A stretch of DNA of 64,000 nt from Plantago ovata (lineage: Eukaryota; Streptophyta; Magnoliopsida; Lamiales; Plantaginaceae), in contig CM051457.1 in the NCBI GenBank assembly GCA_028274465.1, forward strand, positions 71,336,496 through 71,400,495, read 5' to 3'. Made by a program: the position numbers and the translations under genes. Below the pieces are notes generated by a model. It was not told the DNA's origin, did no database searches, and worked only from the letters and a program-made list of their open reading frames with translations. Positions 11,458 to 23,231 of the stretch are shown in pieces (the first letter of the stretch is position 1; every line of letters begins with the position of its first letter).

Positions 11458-11968
11458 TCATGTACCATATGATTCAAAATCAAATGGTTCTAAGTAGTCC
11501 AACTTCCTTAGTCTTTGAATCCGTGTTTCATTGATATGGCCTAGCCGACAATGCCATAGATAAGATGGATTATTCTTCCTACTTGAAGATGGTTGTTTGT
11601 TATGTATTTGAAATAAAGGTAGACTAGTTTGCAAAATATACAAACCATTCACTAAGCGAGCTTTTCCATAATACTGGTCATTCAATGAAAAATAACAAGT
11701 ATTATTCGCAAATCGAAAGGAAAAAATCCATATTGTCTAACAATGGAATGGAAATAATATTTCTGACAATGGATGGAACAAAATAAACGTTATCAAGTTC
11801 TAAACATTATCCCGAAGGTAAATCTATCTTGCAGCGTCCGACGCGTTTGGATTCAACTGGATTGCCGCTCCCAACATGCAAGTCGATTTCACCTTGTTTG
11901 ACTAGCCTGTGTTCAATGAGCCCTTGCACATTATTACAAATGTGCGAGCCACAGGCTGTATCTAATAC
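11458..11968 (-). pseudogene. C protease and GAG-pre-integrase region
   Basis: On the minus strand the protease motif DTACGSHICNN is readable just downstream of gag (about 11940-11900), with a stop before it and another after KIDLPSG. The usual active site in this family is D-T/S-G, so the Ala is worth noting. The pre-integrase zinc motif follows in the frame 11685-11458: WHCRLGH supplies the histidines. The first Cys of the final C-x2-C is replaced by a TGA stop at about 11455-11457, and ESC follows. The frame then continues directly into the integrase frame. Confidence 0.75.
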
Positions 11969-12851
11969 CTAACCATTGGAGTCAAAAGTAGTCATGTTTA
12001 TTTCAATAACAAACATACCTGAGCTAGAAGCCGGCGGCTTCTTAGCTTGATCTGCCCTTAGCTTAGGGCAATCTTTATTCCAATGCACTTTCTGCTTACA
12101 GAAAAGACATTCATCTGTGTGTACCGTTTCGCTCCTCTTGAACTTCCTTTTCTGGTTCAGACGCTTAGGCCTATCACTCGAAGTGTTAGCCTTGGCTCCC
12201 GACTTTGCCTTACCCTTAGCACCTTTGTTTCTCGGGTTTGAGTTAGACGGTTGCCCAACATACATGATCGATTTTTCCTTCTTAGGAAGATTTTGATCAT
12301 ATGTCTTCAGCAGATTATGGAGTTCAGGCAGTGTAACGTCCTTCGCATTCATGGTGGTTAATGATGAACTGCGAATACAAACTCGGCAATGATTGAAGGA
12401 CAAAGATCACCATGATCTTATTCTCATCTTGAGAACATGTTCAGACATGTTCCCTCCTTCATTGAGCTTGCATCTGTGTATCTCTTTGATCAAATCAAAT
12501 TCAACACTTCTTGATGTCGTCTTAAAGAGCGAGTCAAGATGCTTCAGCATCTCATACGGCAACATGCTATCATGTTGTCTCTGCAGCTCATTGCTCATTG
12601 CAGCCAGCATAATACAATGCGCGGATCTAGCATCCTCATGATGCTTATCAGACTTTGCCTTGTTGGCTTGATTCCAAATCAGCAACTTGATCGGCAGTCT
12701 GATTCTCGGGACACACGGGATTAGCCTCGTCCAAGACGTACTCAATCCTTTCGTACCTCAGCACCAAACGTATATTGCTGATCCAATCTAGGAAGTTTGG
12801 TCCGGTCAAAATTTGATTCTCTATGATAGCACGGAGTGAGATACTCGCCAT
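11969..12851 (-). pseudogene. C gag
   Basis: Gag begins at ATG 12851 (MASISLRAIIENQ). A one-base insertion near 12665 moves it to a second frame (WNQANKAKSDKHHEDA...MLPYEMLKHLDSLF). A further indel, and probably a short deletion near 12400, leads to the third piece ending 11969. That piece holds the TLPELHNLLKTY block, a Lys-rich stretch and a CCHC zinc knuckle, C-LF-C-KQKV-H-WNKD-C, typical of nucleocapsid. The product would form the particle shell and bind RNA. Confidence 0.88.
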
Positions 12852-13412
12852 TTCGGTTCTTCTTAGGAGAAATAGTATAGAACGAAAATAATAAATCAAC
12901 TATTGAAATATTATTTCTAAATACACAGTCAACATAACTAAACAACAAGGTCCTTTAGCTGTTTAGCTCCCACTATTTTCACATATGCTTGCCCCCAAAA
13001 CAAACATACGGGTAATGTCCAACAAGTTACCGTAGTGGCCAAGATCCAAATCCATACTATGCTATACTTGAACGGGGGCTGGTCGCATAGCATAATATGA
13101 CCGGTAGGACTATCCAATTGCGTCACGCAACTCTTGGGTGTTAAATCTAATTTAACCCGATGCTCTACATATTGTACCTATCGAGGTCTCTAGATACAAT
13201 ATGCAGTAAGTTATAACCATAGGCTTACTCAAATCTGACGATCACTGCGAGTCTGTAAGACGAGGTCGCCAATACAAGAAAACGCAATGAAAGTTCAGAA
13301 TTAAAGCACCCTATGGAAAGCATCTCAGAAATACATACATATATATATTTCTGCACTTATATTGGTTGGGGCTTGTAGCTTGAGGGTTGTTATCAGTCAT
13401 TTACAGACAAAT

Positions 13413-13581
13413 AAGGGCGCCGCCTACCCATCATGCATGAGCGGTCTACACGTAATGGATGCCGCCTATCCATTCTAGTTCTAAACGCGGTCAAGCACAT
13501 AATGGGTGCCGCCTACCCATACATAAAATATGCGGTCCGACATATAAGAGGGCGCCGCCTACCCTCGCATGCATAGCGGTC
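13413..13581 (-). repeat. Four-unit tandem stem-loop array in the C leader
   Basis: Four units repeat every 44-46 bp; the anchor GCGGTC occurs at 13441, 13487, 13532 and 13576. Each unit has a hairpin whose 7-nt loop is invariant (GCCGCCT on plus, AGGCGGC on the sense minus strand) while the arms differ but stay paired: AATGGAT/ATCCATT (13454-13474), ATGGGT/ACCCAT (13502-13520), GAGGGC/ACCCTC (13548-13566, with a wobble pair on the sense strand) and a weaker one at 13413-13430. Confidence 0.75.
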
Positions 13582-14084
13582 GAACGGAAAGTAAAATACA
13601 TGGTATTTAAACATGCATTGTCAAACAATAGCATATCGAGAAAACAAAACAAGTAGTAGCCTATGTGGATGCCAAATGACTTCATAATCTCATTATGAAA
13701 ATTATAATCCCATACTTATAATCTCTATGAAATAATTGAAAATTTGGACTAGATTGAAAAATCGAAAATTCTATTGACCAGTTAGCAATTTTCGAAAACC
13801 CGAAGGACTTAATTGTAATTTTTGAAACATTGGAGGTGTTAAATCTAAAATTCAAAAGTAGAAGGACTAATTTGCAATAAACAATAAATTGATAAATTAC
13901 AAATAAGCCCTTTAACTTTATACTAATTAAATTTAACCCCTCTAGTTAGAAAAAATTACAATTAAATCATATTTATATTCCAAATATAAAATTCAATCCT
14001 CAAAATTTTCAAAAATTCGATTTGGGTCCAACCCGAAAAATATATATATATTAAAATACGAGACGGGACCTAGTCCCGTCCCCT

Positions 14085-14293
<209 letters not shown>

Positions 14294-14424
14294 GAAAAAA
14301 TATAAATTCTAAATTTACATAAAAAAAAAACTTTTGAAAATCGAATTAATCATAGAATCAATTGTATCCACATAAACTACAAAAGCATACAACATATATA
14401 CGTATATACATAATCAATTAACCT

Positions 14425-14437
14425 GGCTCCGATACCA
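14425..14437 (-). promoter_or_regulatory. Primer binding site of C (tRNA-iMet type)
   Basis: Minus strand reads TGGTATCGGAGCC one base after the 5' LTR end. This matches the initiator-tRNA-Met type TGGTATCAGAGC with one difference, and is the usual primer for plant Copia elements. Confidence 0.88.
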
Positions 14438-14438
14438 C

Positions 14439-16531
14439 TGGAAGAAAATACGGTCAGAGTTACCCCTAGGGTACGCAGCGGAATTTCAAAAAATTTCTTA
14501 ACATGCAGGTTAATTGATTATGTATATGCCGTATATATTTAAACATGTCAATTAGAAGACTAACCTTACTTCCAAATCAAGCATAGCTTTCAAGTCTTCG
14601 TAATAATCCGGTGTATCTTCTCCTTCGTCGAAGTCGAAGATATCTGCAATACTCTGATTATCTGCAAGAAAATAAGAGTTAGTTTCCATCTCCTAGAACC
14701 TCAACCTTGGTATCCACGGATGAACAGCCAATTGGAAGAATGCTAGGATATTCTTTGTGTGACCAAGAAGATGGGGCGGCGGTTTTCCTCCGGCAAGAGG
14801 GGTGGCGCGCGTGGCTTATAGAGGAGTGGGAAGAGCTTTATTTTCTCTAAGAAAACTGGGTATTCAACTGTATGAATGTCTATTGAACTGTGTGTCAAAA
14901 GCTCTCTAATATTCTACTATATATAGTAGTCAATAGAAGCCTAAAGCACAAGCAATTAGACTTCGTAAAGGAATAAGAATCTAATTCTTATCGCACTAGG
15001 AAACCAATTTCAAGTCTAGATTCATTCCCAATCAAATTAAAACTCAATCAGGAAAATCTAACTTATCCCTTGGACTTCTAATAGAGGAAGGAGTCGAATT
15101 CCTTCCCCTATACCATCTGCGCGCGCGCGCGCTCTCCCAGGGGTAATAGGTGGGTCCCGATTTTGGGACCCACTTATAGTTCTAAGGCAATTCGAACTCC
15201 AAGTAGATTTTACCCATGTGCATATATTAATTCTAAATTAACATATCCTTTCAAATCAAACCTCTATTATATTTCTAAAATATAATTTTTAATTGTGTTT
15301 ACATAAAATACAATTAATTAGCCATTCAATTAATAATTCCAAATCATTAATTGAGCCACTAAATATTATAATTAATTCCTAATAAATTATAATCCATCAA
15401 TCACAATTAATTCCAAATCAATTGCGATTCCATCTTGAAGGATATTCTGATGAGCTGAATCACCACATAGTGTGACCCATAAGGCGTCATTGTATTAAGC
15501 AAGTCCTAGACTAGGCAAAATGGAATTCCTAGACGGTTCCATTTGCAATATTAATACATGAGGATGTTTGAGAGGTTTCTCAAAGCAAACCCTTTCGTTG
15601 CGAAGCCTGTTGCGCTCAACGCGGCGATGGTAACGTCCCTTCATCTGACTGACTCGAATGCATCTAGGATCGATGATGTGTCTATCCCAATAATACATCC
15701 ACGGGCGTCTCCGGAAGTTGTTTGGTTATGAAGATATACTTATGACCATCATAATATATCGATGCACTGGCCAGTGACTTTACCAACACAACTATGAAGA
15801 CTATGAGCAGTACTCTCCTGTGCTACACATGAGAGATGAATCCTTCACAAAAACACTTATCATCCCCATTTGTATGTAGCCATAATCCTGGACCGTGTCT
15901 TAGGTCAACTGCTTATTCAGAGCTGACATCGATGGGTCCACCAAGGATATGTGGCAACAAATGTGATGATAAAGTCCTGTAAGTCCAAAGGACGACTGGC
16001 ATCACTTCGACAACTTACCGGTTCCCATAGACACTTCGGTGTAGAGTATACATCGATGGGAGTGTCCGGTGGGTACTTCCATTGTTCGGTAATCATCCTT
16101 CGAACAACTATGCGCAGTTATGGGAACGTTTCTTGATTGTCCAACAATCCGTTCCGTGGCCGTGGGATCGGCTCACACTTGCTCCAACAAGTATAACCTC
16201 CACGTATACTAGTCTCAGTTGGTTCATTCAGACCCCTACATCCGAGATGAACCTCGACTAGGGAGAGTTTGGGATAGATGATAACTCAAATAGCTCCCAG
16301 TATCTGTGTGATCGGTCATCTATCCGAGGGGACATGTTTAATATCAATACAGACAGAAATAGAGATATGACATGCTGCATGCCTGGTGTAATATAAATAT
16401 GAAAGCGATACTAAATAGTCAAACAACAAACATATATTATATTACGTTGACCTGTGTAATAGTACATATATGCCCTCTATAAGGGCTGCATGCCCTTAAT
16501 AAGGACTGTCTCTAGGACATATACACTATCA
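14439..16531 (-). repeat. 5' LTR of C
   Basis: The ~2.09-kb partner of 6557-8651, with the same TG...CA ends and internal landmarks, including the conserved 67-codon frame (15495-15698, minus), the CG run (15119-15132) and a TATATATAG-type box near 14919-14930. It ends at the primer site. Confidence 0.9.
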
Positions 16532-18301
16532 ACATCTGCAAATGTTGTTGAGACTGATAACCAGACTAGGAATACAACAGCTGCAAATGTTGCTAAGACT
16601 GACTAGCAGTCTAGGAATACAATAGCTGCAAATGTTGCTGAGAATGCAACAGCTGCTAATACTGTTGTGGTTGCTGACACTACTGCACCCAGCAAAACAT
16701 CGAAGAAAAAGAGGAAAGATGATGATGATACTCAGACTGCAGCTTCATCAGTTGATCCTATTTTGAAAAAAGTCAAGGACAAAGACCACTTTCCCAAGAA
16801 AGAAAACAACAACAAGAAAGCCCGTTCCGGTTGTCCATGTCATTCAAGATGATGACATTCCAGTGGTTGCTGAAACACAAACCACTGTAGTAGATGTTGC
16901 TGAAGTGTTTGCTGAAGCCTTCACAAATCCAATTAACTAGGATCCATCTACTGGAGCAAGACCACAAGGCAGTGGAAATGAAAATCTTGCCTTAGAAAGA
17001 TTAGAAGATGTCTACATAGTAGATAATCTTGATGACAACACTCTGGAACCAGCAATAAACATTGCTGCAGACTTAAGAAAAGCTGCTCTTGCTGAAAATG
17101 TTGCCAGCAAAGCAACAAAAAAAACAATTGCTGAAATAGCAACTAGTCAAGTCCGAGAAATTGCTGAAGCTGCAATTGCTGAAGACCAGTTGCTGAGACT
17201 GCAATGGTTCAAGTCCTAGAGGTTGCTGAAACACAACAAGAGACATTGTTCGACGACGCATCTCATGATGCTGAGAATATTAGAGCAAGTTCACCAATAA
17301 CTTCTATTGACAAAGTCCAATTGGTGCTGACTGACCTAAGCCAGCAAATGAACATGGAGATTGATGACAACTCCAATAAGTCAGTAGACCTGTTCATGAC
17401 AAGTAGTGAACTTAAAGGTCTAGATGTCTCTGCTCAACTTGTCAATTCAGAGACAAAGAAGATTGTTGAATCTGCACAGCCTTCGCAAATAGAGCAAGAG
17501 AAGAAGTCTGCTGAAGAACAAGTCCCAGATAATGAAGATGCTATCAATGTTGAAAGGACTGAGTCACCACCTGCCCTTCTTCAGCAGGTAGTTAACTCAG
17601 ATATAAGCAAAACTTCACTATCTGAAACTTTATCTTTAGCTAATATGATCATTTCTTTACAGACTTCTCAAGATACAAGTCGTAATATTGCTGAAACTTC
17701 TGCACCAGAATCCACAACTCATGTTCAGCAGGTAGATGAAAATTTTGATAAATTTACTAAGTTTGAAAACTTAGTACTTGTATCTAACAAAGAGTTATTT
17801 CAAGATAAACAATTCAAGGATGCTGCTACAGCTCCTGAAGCAATGGAAATAGTTCCCGCACAACTCAGTGTGCAACATGAGCTTGCTGAAAGTCAGAAGG
17901 TGATTCATGTTACAGTTTTAGACTCTAAAACTATTTTCCAAAACATTCCTTACAATAACAATACTCTTATTCAGGCTCAAAAGGAGAATGATGAAGTGGT
18001 TCACATCACGGAAGCTCTTGAAGTTAGTTCCAAAGAACTATACTCAAACTTCAAAAGAAACACTTTGACCAGAGTTGCTAAGTCTGTCAGCAACTGGCAA
18101 AGATACAGAAGGATGGACTTTTCAGATCTTCACATCCATATATCCAATGAAAAGAAGAGAAACTCTCTATTCCAACTCGAGACGTTTGTACACTCAATAC
18201 TTCCTGAAGAACTCTCATATTCTCAGCAAATAAGTTCAAATCTGATTGCAACAATCAGAGAGAATATGAAAGCGAAGTTCAAGAGTGCCTCTCCAGCTGA
18301 A
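16532..18301 (+). pseudogene. S1 aORF segment 3
   Basis: The first ~120 bp complete the ~54-bp tandem repeat in which C inserted. A degraded stretch follows with an NLS-like KTSKKKRKDDDD cluster (open 16667-16852), then a clean 366-codon frame from 17204 to the G1 insertion. That frame is rich in Glu, Gln, Ser and Ala with recurring VAET/IAET motifs, and ends with a conserved KRNTLTRVAKSVSNWQRYRR block and ILPEELSYSQQISSNL. It is homologous to the middle of the S4 aORF. The target duplication CTGAA closes the segment at 18297-18301. Confidence 0.8.
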
Positions 18302-19615
18302 TGATGAATGTGTATTTTACACTTTCATTTGAGTCCTTTTCACCAATTTTAGATATCCTCTATGATAATTTAGCTATATTTTAGTGCATTTTTATTAGAA
18401 TAGTGTCACGTTTCCCTTTAGTTCTTATTTTACAGGTTTTGGTTGAAAAACGAGGATTTCAGGGCAATTATATTGAAGTTGACAAGGAATTGGTGTTCCA
18501 GAAGCCTATTTGGAGTATCTGAAGGTTTCCGGATAGGATTTGGAGTCTAGGGGTCGAATCTGGAGATTAGAAGGCTACTAGAAGTCAGAAACCGAGTCCG
18601 AAAAGGGGAAGAAATCCAAAAGCGCGTCGAAAACGCGGAAATTCCGGAATTTTACTCCCGGGCGAATCGCCCGGGACGTGGGGCGAATCGCCCCACACCA
18701 GGCCAATCTCCCGGTGTGTGGGGCCCTTCGCCCCACCCAAATTCGAAGCCTATATATAGTTGCTCAGTTTTTCTCCGAAATTCATACTTTTCCAGACCTA
18801 TTCTCTCACCTTTCTCTGTACTTTTAGGTAGGAACTTCCCAGAGCCTGTTCTGGGGGTTCGTAGCTTAGGAGACACTTTTTCATAGCAGTTTGGAGCTTG
18901 TAAGATCACGATTCTTCGGAGACTGACAACCTTCGGTAACATTGTATCTTACAGTTTTTCTACTTATTTTTATATATCTTTCAATATGTTTTCTTCTATG
19001 ATTTCTATTGATTGCATGACAATTACGAGTAGCTAAACTTATCGTTGGTGATAGTATGTGAATTCTTAGCGAAGGGTTGATAATCATGCTAATGGCTATA
19101 TCGCGCATTATACTCCGTGTTATTGCTTTATTTCTTTGATCAGGCGGAATCTATATCTTCGTATGTTGATTAATTATTATGCACAATTGGACAATTCATT
19201 AGACTAGCATATCTATATCTTCGTAGTGTTGAATAATTACGGAACACAATTGAACAATTTAATAGTCTTTTGACCTATCTATTTATCTTCGTAGTGTTTG
19301 ATAATTACAATAGGACAATTGATTGATCAAAGATCTCCATGCAAAACCGAGGAATTTACGCATGATTATTAACCCGTTATGCTTTGAAGGACCATACTAT
19401 CACCAATCTCCATTGTCTGTTAGAAAAACCTTTGCTATACCGTCTGCTGTTTTTATATTCTTTAGTTAAATAGATAAAGCTAGTTATAGTCCTTAGAGAA
19501 CGACACTCGAGGTCATTCTACTGCTACACTACGGTTTTCGTTGTAGGTGTGAATTGTCTTTGGCTAAATAACAAATTTATTTGATTAATTGAGTCTGACG
19601 AACTTGGTTACGTCA
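18302..19615 (+). repeat. 5' LTR of G1
   Basis: A 1,314-bp LTR. Contains an array of GC palindromes (18657-18735) followed ~15 bp later by a TATA box (TATATATAG, 18751-18759), so the array sits just upstream of the likely transcription start. Ends ...TTACGTCA, three bases before the primer site. Confidence 0.92.
18657..18735. promoter_or_regulatory. Palindrome array in G1 U3, upstream of TATA
   Basis: Consecutive inverted repeats of the form arm-A-arm: CCCGGGCGA/TCGCCCGGG (18657-18675), GTGGGGCGA/TCGCCCCAC (18678-18696), a mutated one (18696-18717), and GTGGGGC/GCCCCAC around CCTTC (18716-18735). The 3' LTR (25733-25812) has the same array with the third unit better preserved. Possibly a promoter or silencing target; no function is shown. 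Confidence 0.65.
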
Positions 19616-19618
19616 AAT

Positions 19619-19636
19619 TGGCGCCGTTGCCGGGGA
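19619..19636 (+). promoter_or_regulatory. Primer binding site of G1 (tRNA-Asp type)
   Basis: TGGCGCCGTTGCCGGGGA lies 3 bp after the LTR. This sequence is the familiar primer site of Athila-type gypsy elements. Confidence 0.9.
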
Positions 19637-19760
19637 CTATACTCCTTTTTTCTGTTTAATTTGTTTATATTTTCAGCATTCAACTCCTAATTCTAGTAGT
19701 TTTAGTTTTCCTTTTTAATCTCTCTCGGATACTGCTTTCCTAGTCTGTTACAGATAGTGT

Positions 19761-20765
19761 ATGCCATATACACGATCTAGGGGAACACCGCTTGCTGATT
19801 CAATTGCTGAGATCGACAGAGTCTACCACCAAAGAAGGCGACTACTTCAAAGGCGTGAGCTAGAGGAAATAGAGGATACCGATTTCTCTGAGTCTCTACA
19901 CAGTCTTTTCAAGGAAATCGACGGAATGGCAGAAGCTTGACCACTGAAAGCATGGGTTCAACCCACCAAGGATCGTATGAGGGGACCGGCGATTGTTCTT
20001 TCATCTGCAACCCGAGATCTGGAAATCAAGAACCACGCATTCCAACAACTTCCGAGGTTCTATGGCTTAGCAAGGGAAGATGTGATGGGGTACTTGCACG
20101 ATATCGATGATTTCGTCAATCAACTCCCACGACCCGGAGCTGAAATAACAACGGATGAGTTGCGGATGAAGGTTTTTGCTATGGGACTTGGCGACAGAGC
20201 CAAGTCATGGTTGAGTTCTCTACCAGCAGGCTCGCTGGACACTTGGGAGAAGGTTTTTTCAGCTTTCATGGAAAAATACTTCCCTCACAGCTTGACTACC
20301 GCGCTAAAGGCGCAAATCACTGGATTCAAGCAGGACTATGATGAGACCATCTACACCGCGTTTGAGAGGTTCCAAGATCTCACGAACAAGTGCCCTCACC
20401 ATGGTTTTGAGCTTTCTGACCTAGTCCAACACTTCTACAATGGACTAACCTTCGAGAACCAACAAGTGGTGGATTTCCAATGCCGAGGCAATATTTGGGA
20501 GGAAACCGCAGAAGCCATCTGGGCAGTTTTCGAAAGGCTTGCTAAGGGTTCACCGTTCAAGGACCCAAGGGCAATGGTTAGGAGACGTGGACCTGAAGCT
20601 CTACCAACTCAAGAAGCCCCTATGTATAGGGGGAATGGGGATCAATTCGAGTGTTTTACCAACGAATTGAAGCAAGTCCTCAAGAGCGCCACTGGAACAA
20701 CTGTTTCGAACGAAGTATGCCGAATATGCAAGAACTATGGGCATGGGGCTCATATGTGTAGATAG
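19761..20765 (+). pseudogene. G1 gag
   Basis: Starts at ATG 19761 (MPYTRSRGTPLADSIAE). An in-frame TGA at 19938-19940 follows residue 59; the same frame is then open to 20765. The capsid-like region includes FYGLAREDVMGYLHDIDDF, RMKVFAMGLGDRAKSWL and YNGLTFENQQVVD, which fit the retrotransposon gag family. A CCHC knuckle, C-RI-C-KNYG-H-GAHM-C, lies at the end, and a TAG (20763-20765) follows two codons after it. Downstream sequence continues in the same frame, so gag and protease were one polyprotein, now split by stop codons. Confidence 0.88.
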
Positions 20766-21862
20766 GAGATTGCGTATGATGATGGCAACTGGGCTCGAGG
20801 AGGTGAAGAAGAAGCCTTTGCTACGGAGTTTGGTACTCAAGAAGCTAGCTACGGACAAGACGGTAGGAATTCTCGAGGTGGATTTTGGAGAAGGGGATTC
20901 CGAAACAATCAAGGATATGCACCGGCTAGCCAAACTTATGGCCCTAACCAAGACCGTAGTAGGCTTAACTATGGTAATGACCACTGCGAAAACCCCGCTC
21001 CGAAAGAGCCACCGAAGTCAAAGTCGGCTCAACTTATGGAGAACTTGCAAAAGATGGTTGATCACACCCAAAGCTTTCTCAAACGTTATGAAGAAGATTC
21101 TGAGAAGACTAGGGCAAGGCTTGATAAGTTGGAAGAAAGCACTAGGCTTGCCCATCAAAAGATGCAAGAATTGATCGACCGAGGAGCAAGTAGGGAACAC
21201 GGCAAACTGCCTAGCAACACTGAAAAGTCAAATTCCATTACATTGGCTGATGATCTACCTGTCAAAATCACCATCAAGAAGGTTGCTAAGTGCGAGTGTT
21301 GCAAGAAGGAAGAACCTCCACAGGCTAAGGAAGAAGAGAAGGACCTTGGTTCTGACGAGAGTGAAGAGGAGCAAGAGGATCCTGAGCCACTCCCTAAAAG
21401 CTTCGATGTTAAGGTCAGGATTGGTGAGCTTGAAGATGTCCGTGCCACACTAGACACGGGATCCTACTCTAACGTGCTCCCTTTGAATGTGTTTGAGAAG
21501 AGTAGCCTTGGAAAACTATCTGACCATAGGGCTATTTTGCAACTGGCAGATGGATCCTTTGTGAGACCCGAAGGCGTTGTGAAAATGTGTTGGTCAAGAT
21601 TGGAGAAGCTTCTGTATACACCAATTTTGTAGTTATGCCAGCATCTGCACCTGGGACGGGGGATGTCATTCTCTTGGGGCGAACGTTCTTGACTAAGCTA
21701 CGATCCATGATGGACATCTACCAAAGAACTTGCACTATTGAAGTGGATGGCAAGCAACACGTGTTGCAAGCCATATCTGATCCACCTGATCTGCCCGATA
21801 TTTCTTACACTACTCACTACTATGGTCTTGCAGCCTATATTCTTTCTTATTCACAGGTTTGA
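20766..21862 (+). pseudogene. G1 gag-protease linker and aspartic protease
   Basis: In frame with gag after the TAG. A Gly/Asn-rich linker is followed by a coiled-coil-like stretch (MVDHTQSFLKRYEEDSEKTR), an acidic linker, and the retropepsin-type protease: SFDVKVRIG, catalytic LDTGS, NVLPLNVFE, ILQLADGS. A one-base deletion after EGVVK (~21586) shifts to the frame 21587-21862, which completes the fold (VVMPASAPGTGDVILLGRTF) and ends SYSQV with TGA. No reverse transcriptase follows. Confidence 0.85.
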
Positions 21863-22167
21863 GGCATGAGGAAGAGATCCATGAAGTGGAAGACTAATAC
21901 CCTCAAGAAGAAGAGCTAGGCGCAGACAGGAGTCGAGTCAAAGACTTTAAACAATGAGGCTATCCGGGAGGCAACCCGGGGTTTTTATCGCTTTCTTTAC
22001 TGCTTTTTTGCATGCATTCATTCTTGAACAATTTGCTTCTCATATGTGAATTTGTTCATCTCTGTGTCGTATGTGCTTATGTTATGTTTGAGTGAGATTT
22101 TTCGAGTGGTTTTATGAAAAAAATTGGTTTCGGGGATTAAAAACCGCATTTTTGTCGAAACGAACGT

Positions 22168-22245
22168 CTCCCCACATCGGGGAGCGGGGGGCGAATCGCC
22201 CCGTGTGGGGCGACTCGCCCCGCACCGGGGGCGACTCGCCCCACG
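22168..22245. repeat. Internal palindrome array of G1
   Basis: CTCCCC/GGGGAG (22168-22184) is followed by three GGGGCGA-N-TCGCCCC units (22185-22203, 22204-22225, 22226-22245). This is the same arm sequence as the LTR array although the two places are otherwise unrelated. Confidence 0.7.
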
Positions 22246-22913
22246 ATCCCAGTAAGATAAAAACGCAGCTTCTTTCCCCTTCAGCTCATTTTCTTCATTC
22301 TCTCCACCTTCTTCTCCCCAAAAAACCGAGAATTGCGAAAATAACTTCAAAACTTCATAACTTCTTCATTTCTTCACCAAATTTAGTGTTCTTTAGCTTC
22401 AATCGAAGCCTATTACGTGATCTATCTTTTCATCCGAACAGATTTCGCCCTAGTGCATTAGTTTTTCAGATCTGAGGTATCTTCTTATGAACCCTAATTT
22501 TCAAATTTGGGGGTTTTCTAATTTGAGGTTCAATTATGCTTATTTGATGCATGGGTAGGTTGTTTGTGTGATTAGAAGCGTTATTTACTATCAATTGCAT
22601 GCTTAATTATGCTTGGATTGTTGATTTTGGAATTTTGCTACTAGATGGTATATCTTGTTATGTAATATATCTTTATCTTTGATTTCTTGCATATGATTGT
22701 GTTTATTGATGTAATGATGATGGATTTGATGATAGAATGCTTAATTGTTGAGTATGAGGATTTATGATGCTAGAATTTTTCGCTACTATGGTATGAATTG
22801 AGCCTTGTTATCTAGGTTATTGGTTGTCTAGCAAGAGCATAATGTGATGTATTACATGTAGTAGTTACATTGGTATGTTGCATGTTGAAGAAGTTAGGCT
22901 AGACATATAAGGT

Positions 22914-23231
22914 TTGGGGAGCTCGACTGTTGATTTTATCACTTGTGTGTTTCGTTCTTACACTAGCATATGCATGAGTCAGTTTGTGTCATACGAGGTA
23001 CTAACTGTTCTTTGTAGGAACCATGCCAAGGGAGAGGAGCATTCCCGTATGATTACTATGAAGTATTGGAGGGGGATCGATTACAACCATGTCAAGAAGA
23101 GTGACCTCGTTAGATGTGCGTTCGAGCGAAGGGGTTTTGCAACAACGTCGTGGATTATCCAAGAGGAGGAGCTAGAGTGCACCTGGAGTAAGGACTCCTA
23201 TGCCTATTCATGCACCACCGAAGGGACATAA
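22914..23231 (+). pseudogene. Unrecognised small ORF, possible remnant of a downstream Athila ORF
   Basis: A 105-codon frame. The plausible protein part starts at ATG 23049 (MITMKYWRGIDYNHVKK) after a candidate 3' splice site. A second ATG at 23023 opens a frame beginning MPRERSIP that stops at once, consistent with a one-base indel between the two. Further coding-like text is broken by stops to ~23880, and an acidic Asp/Asn-rich frame lies at 23605-23811. It may be the decayed env-like ORF of Athila. No motif supports a function. Confidence 0.35.

Noticed and set aside
13413..13581. CRISPR-like array
   Set aside because: Only four units with short, self-complementary repeats inside a plant retrotransposon leader; no cas genes and a eukaryotic context.
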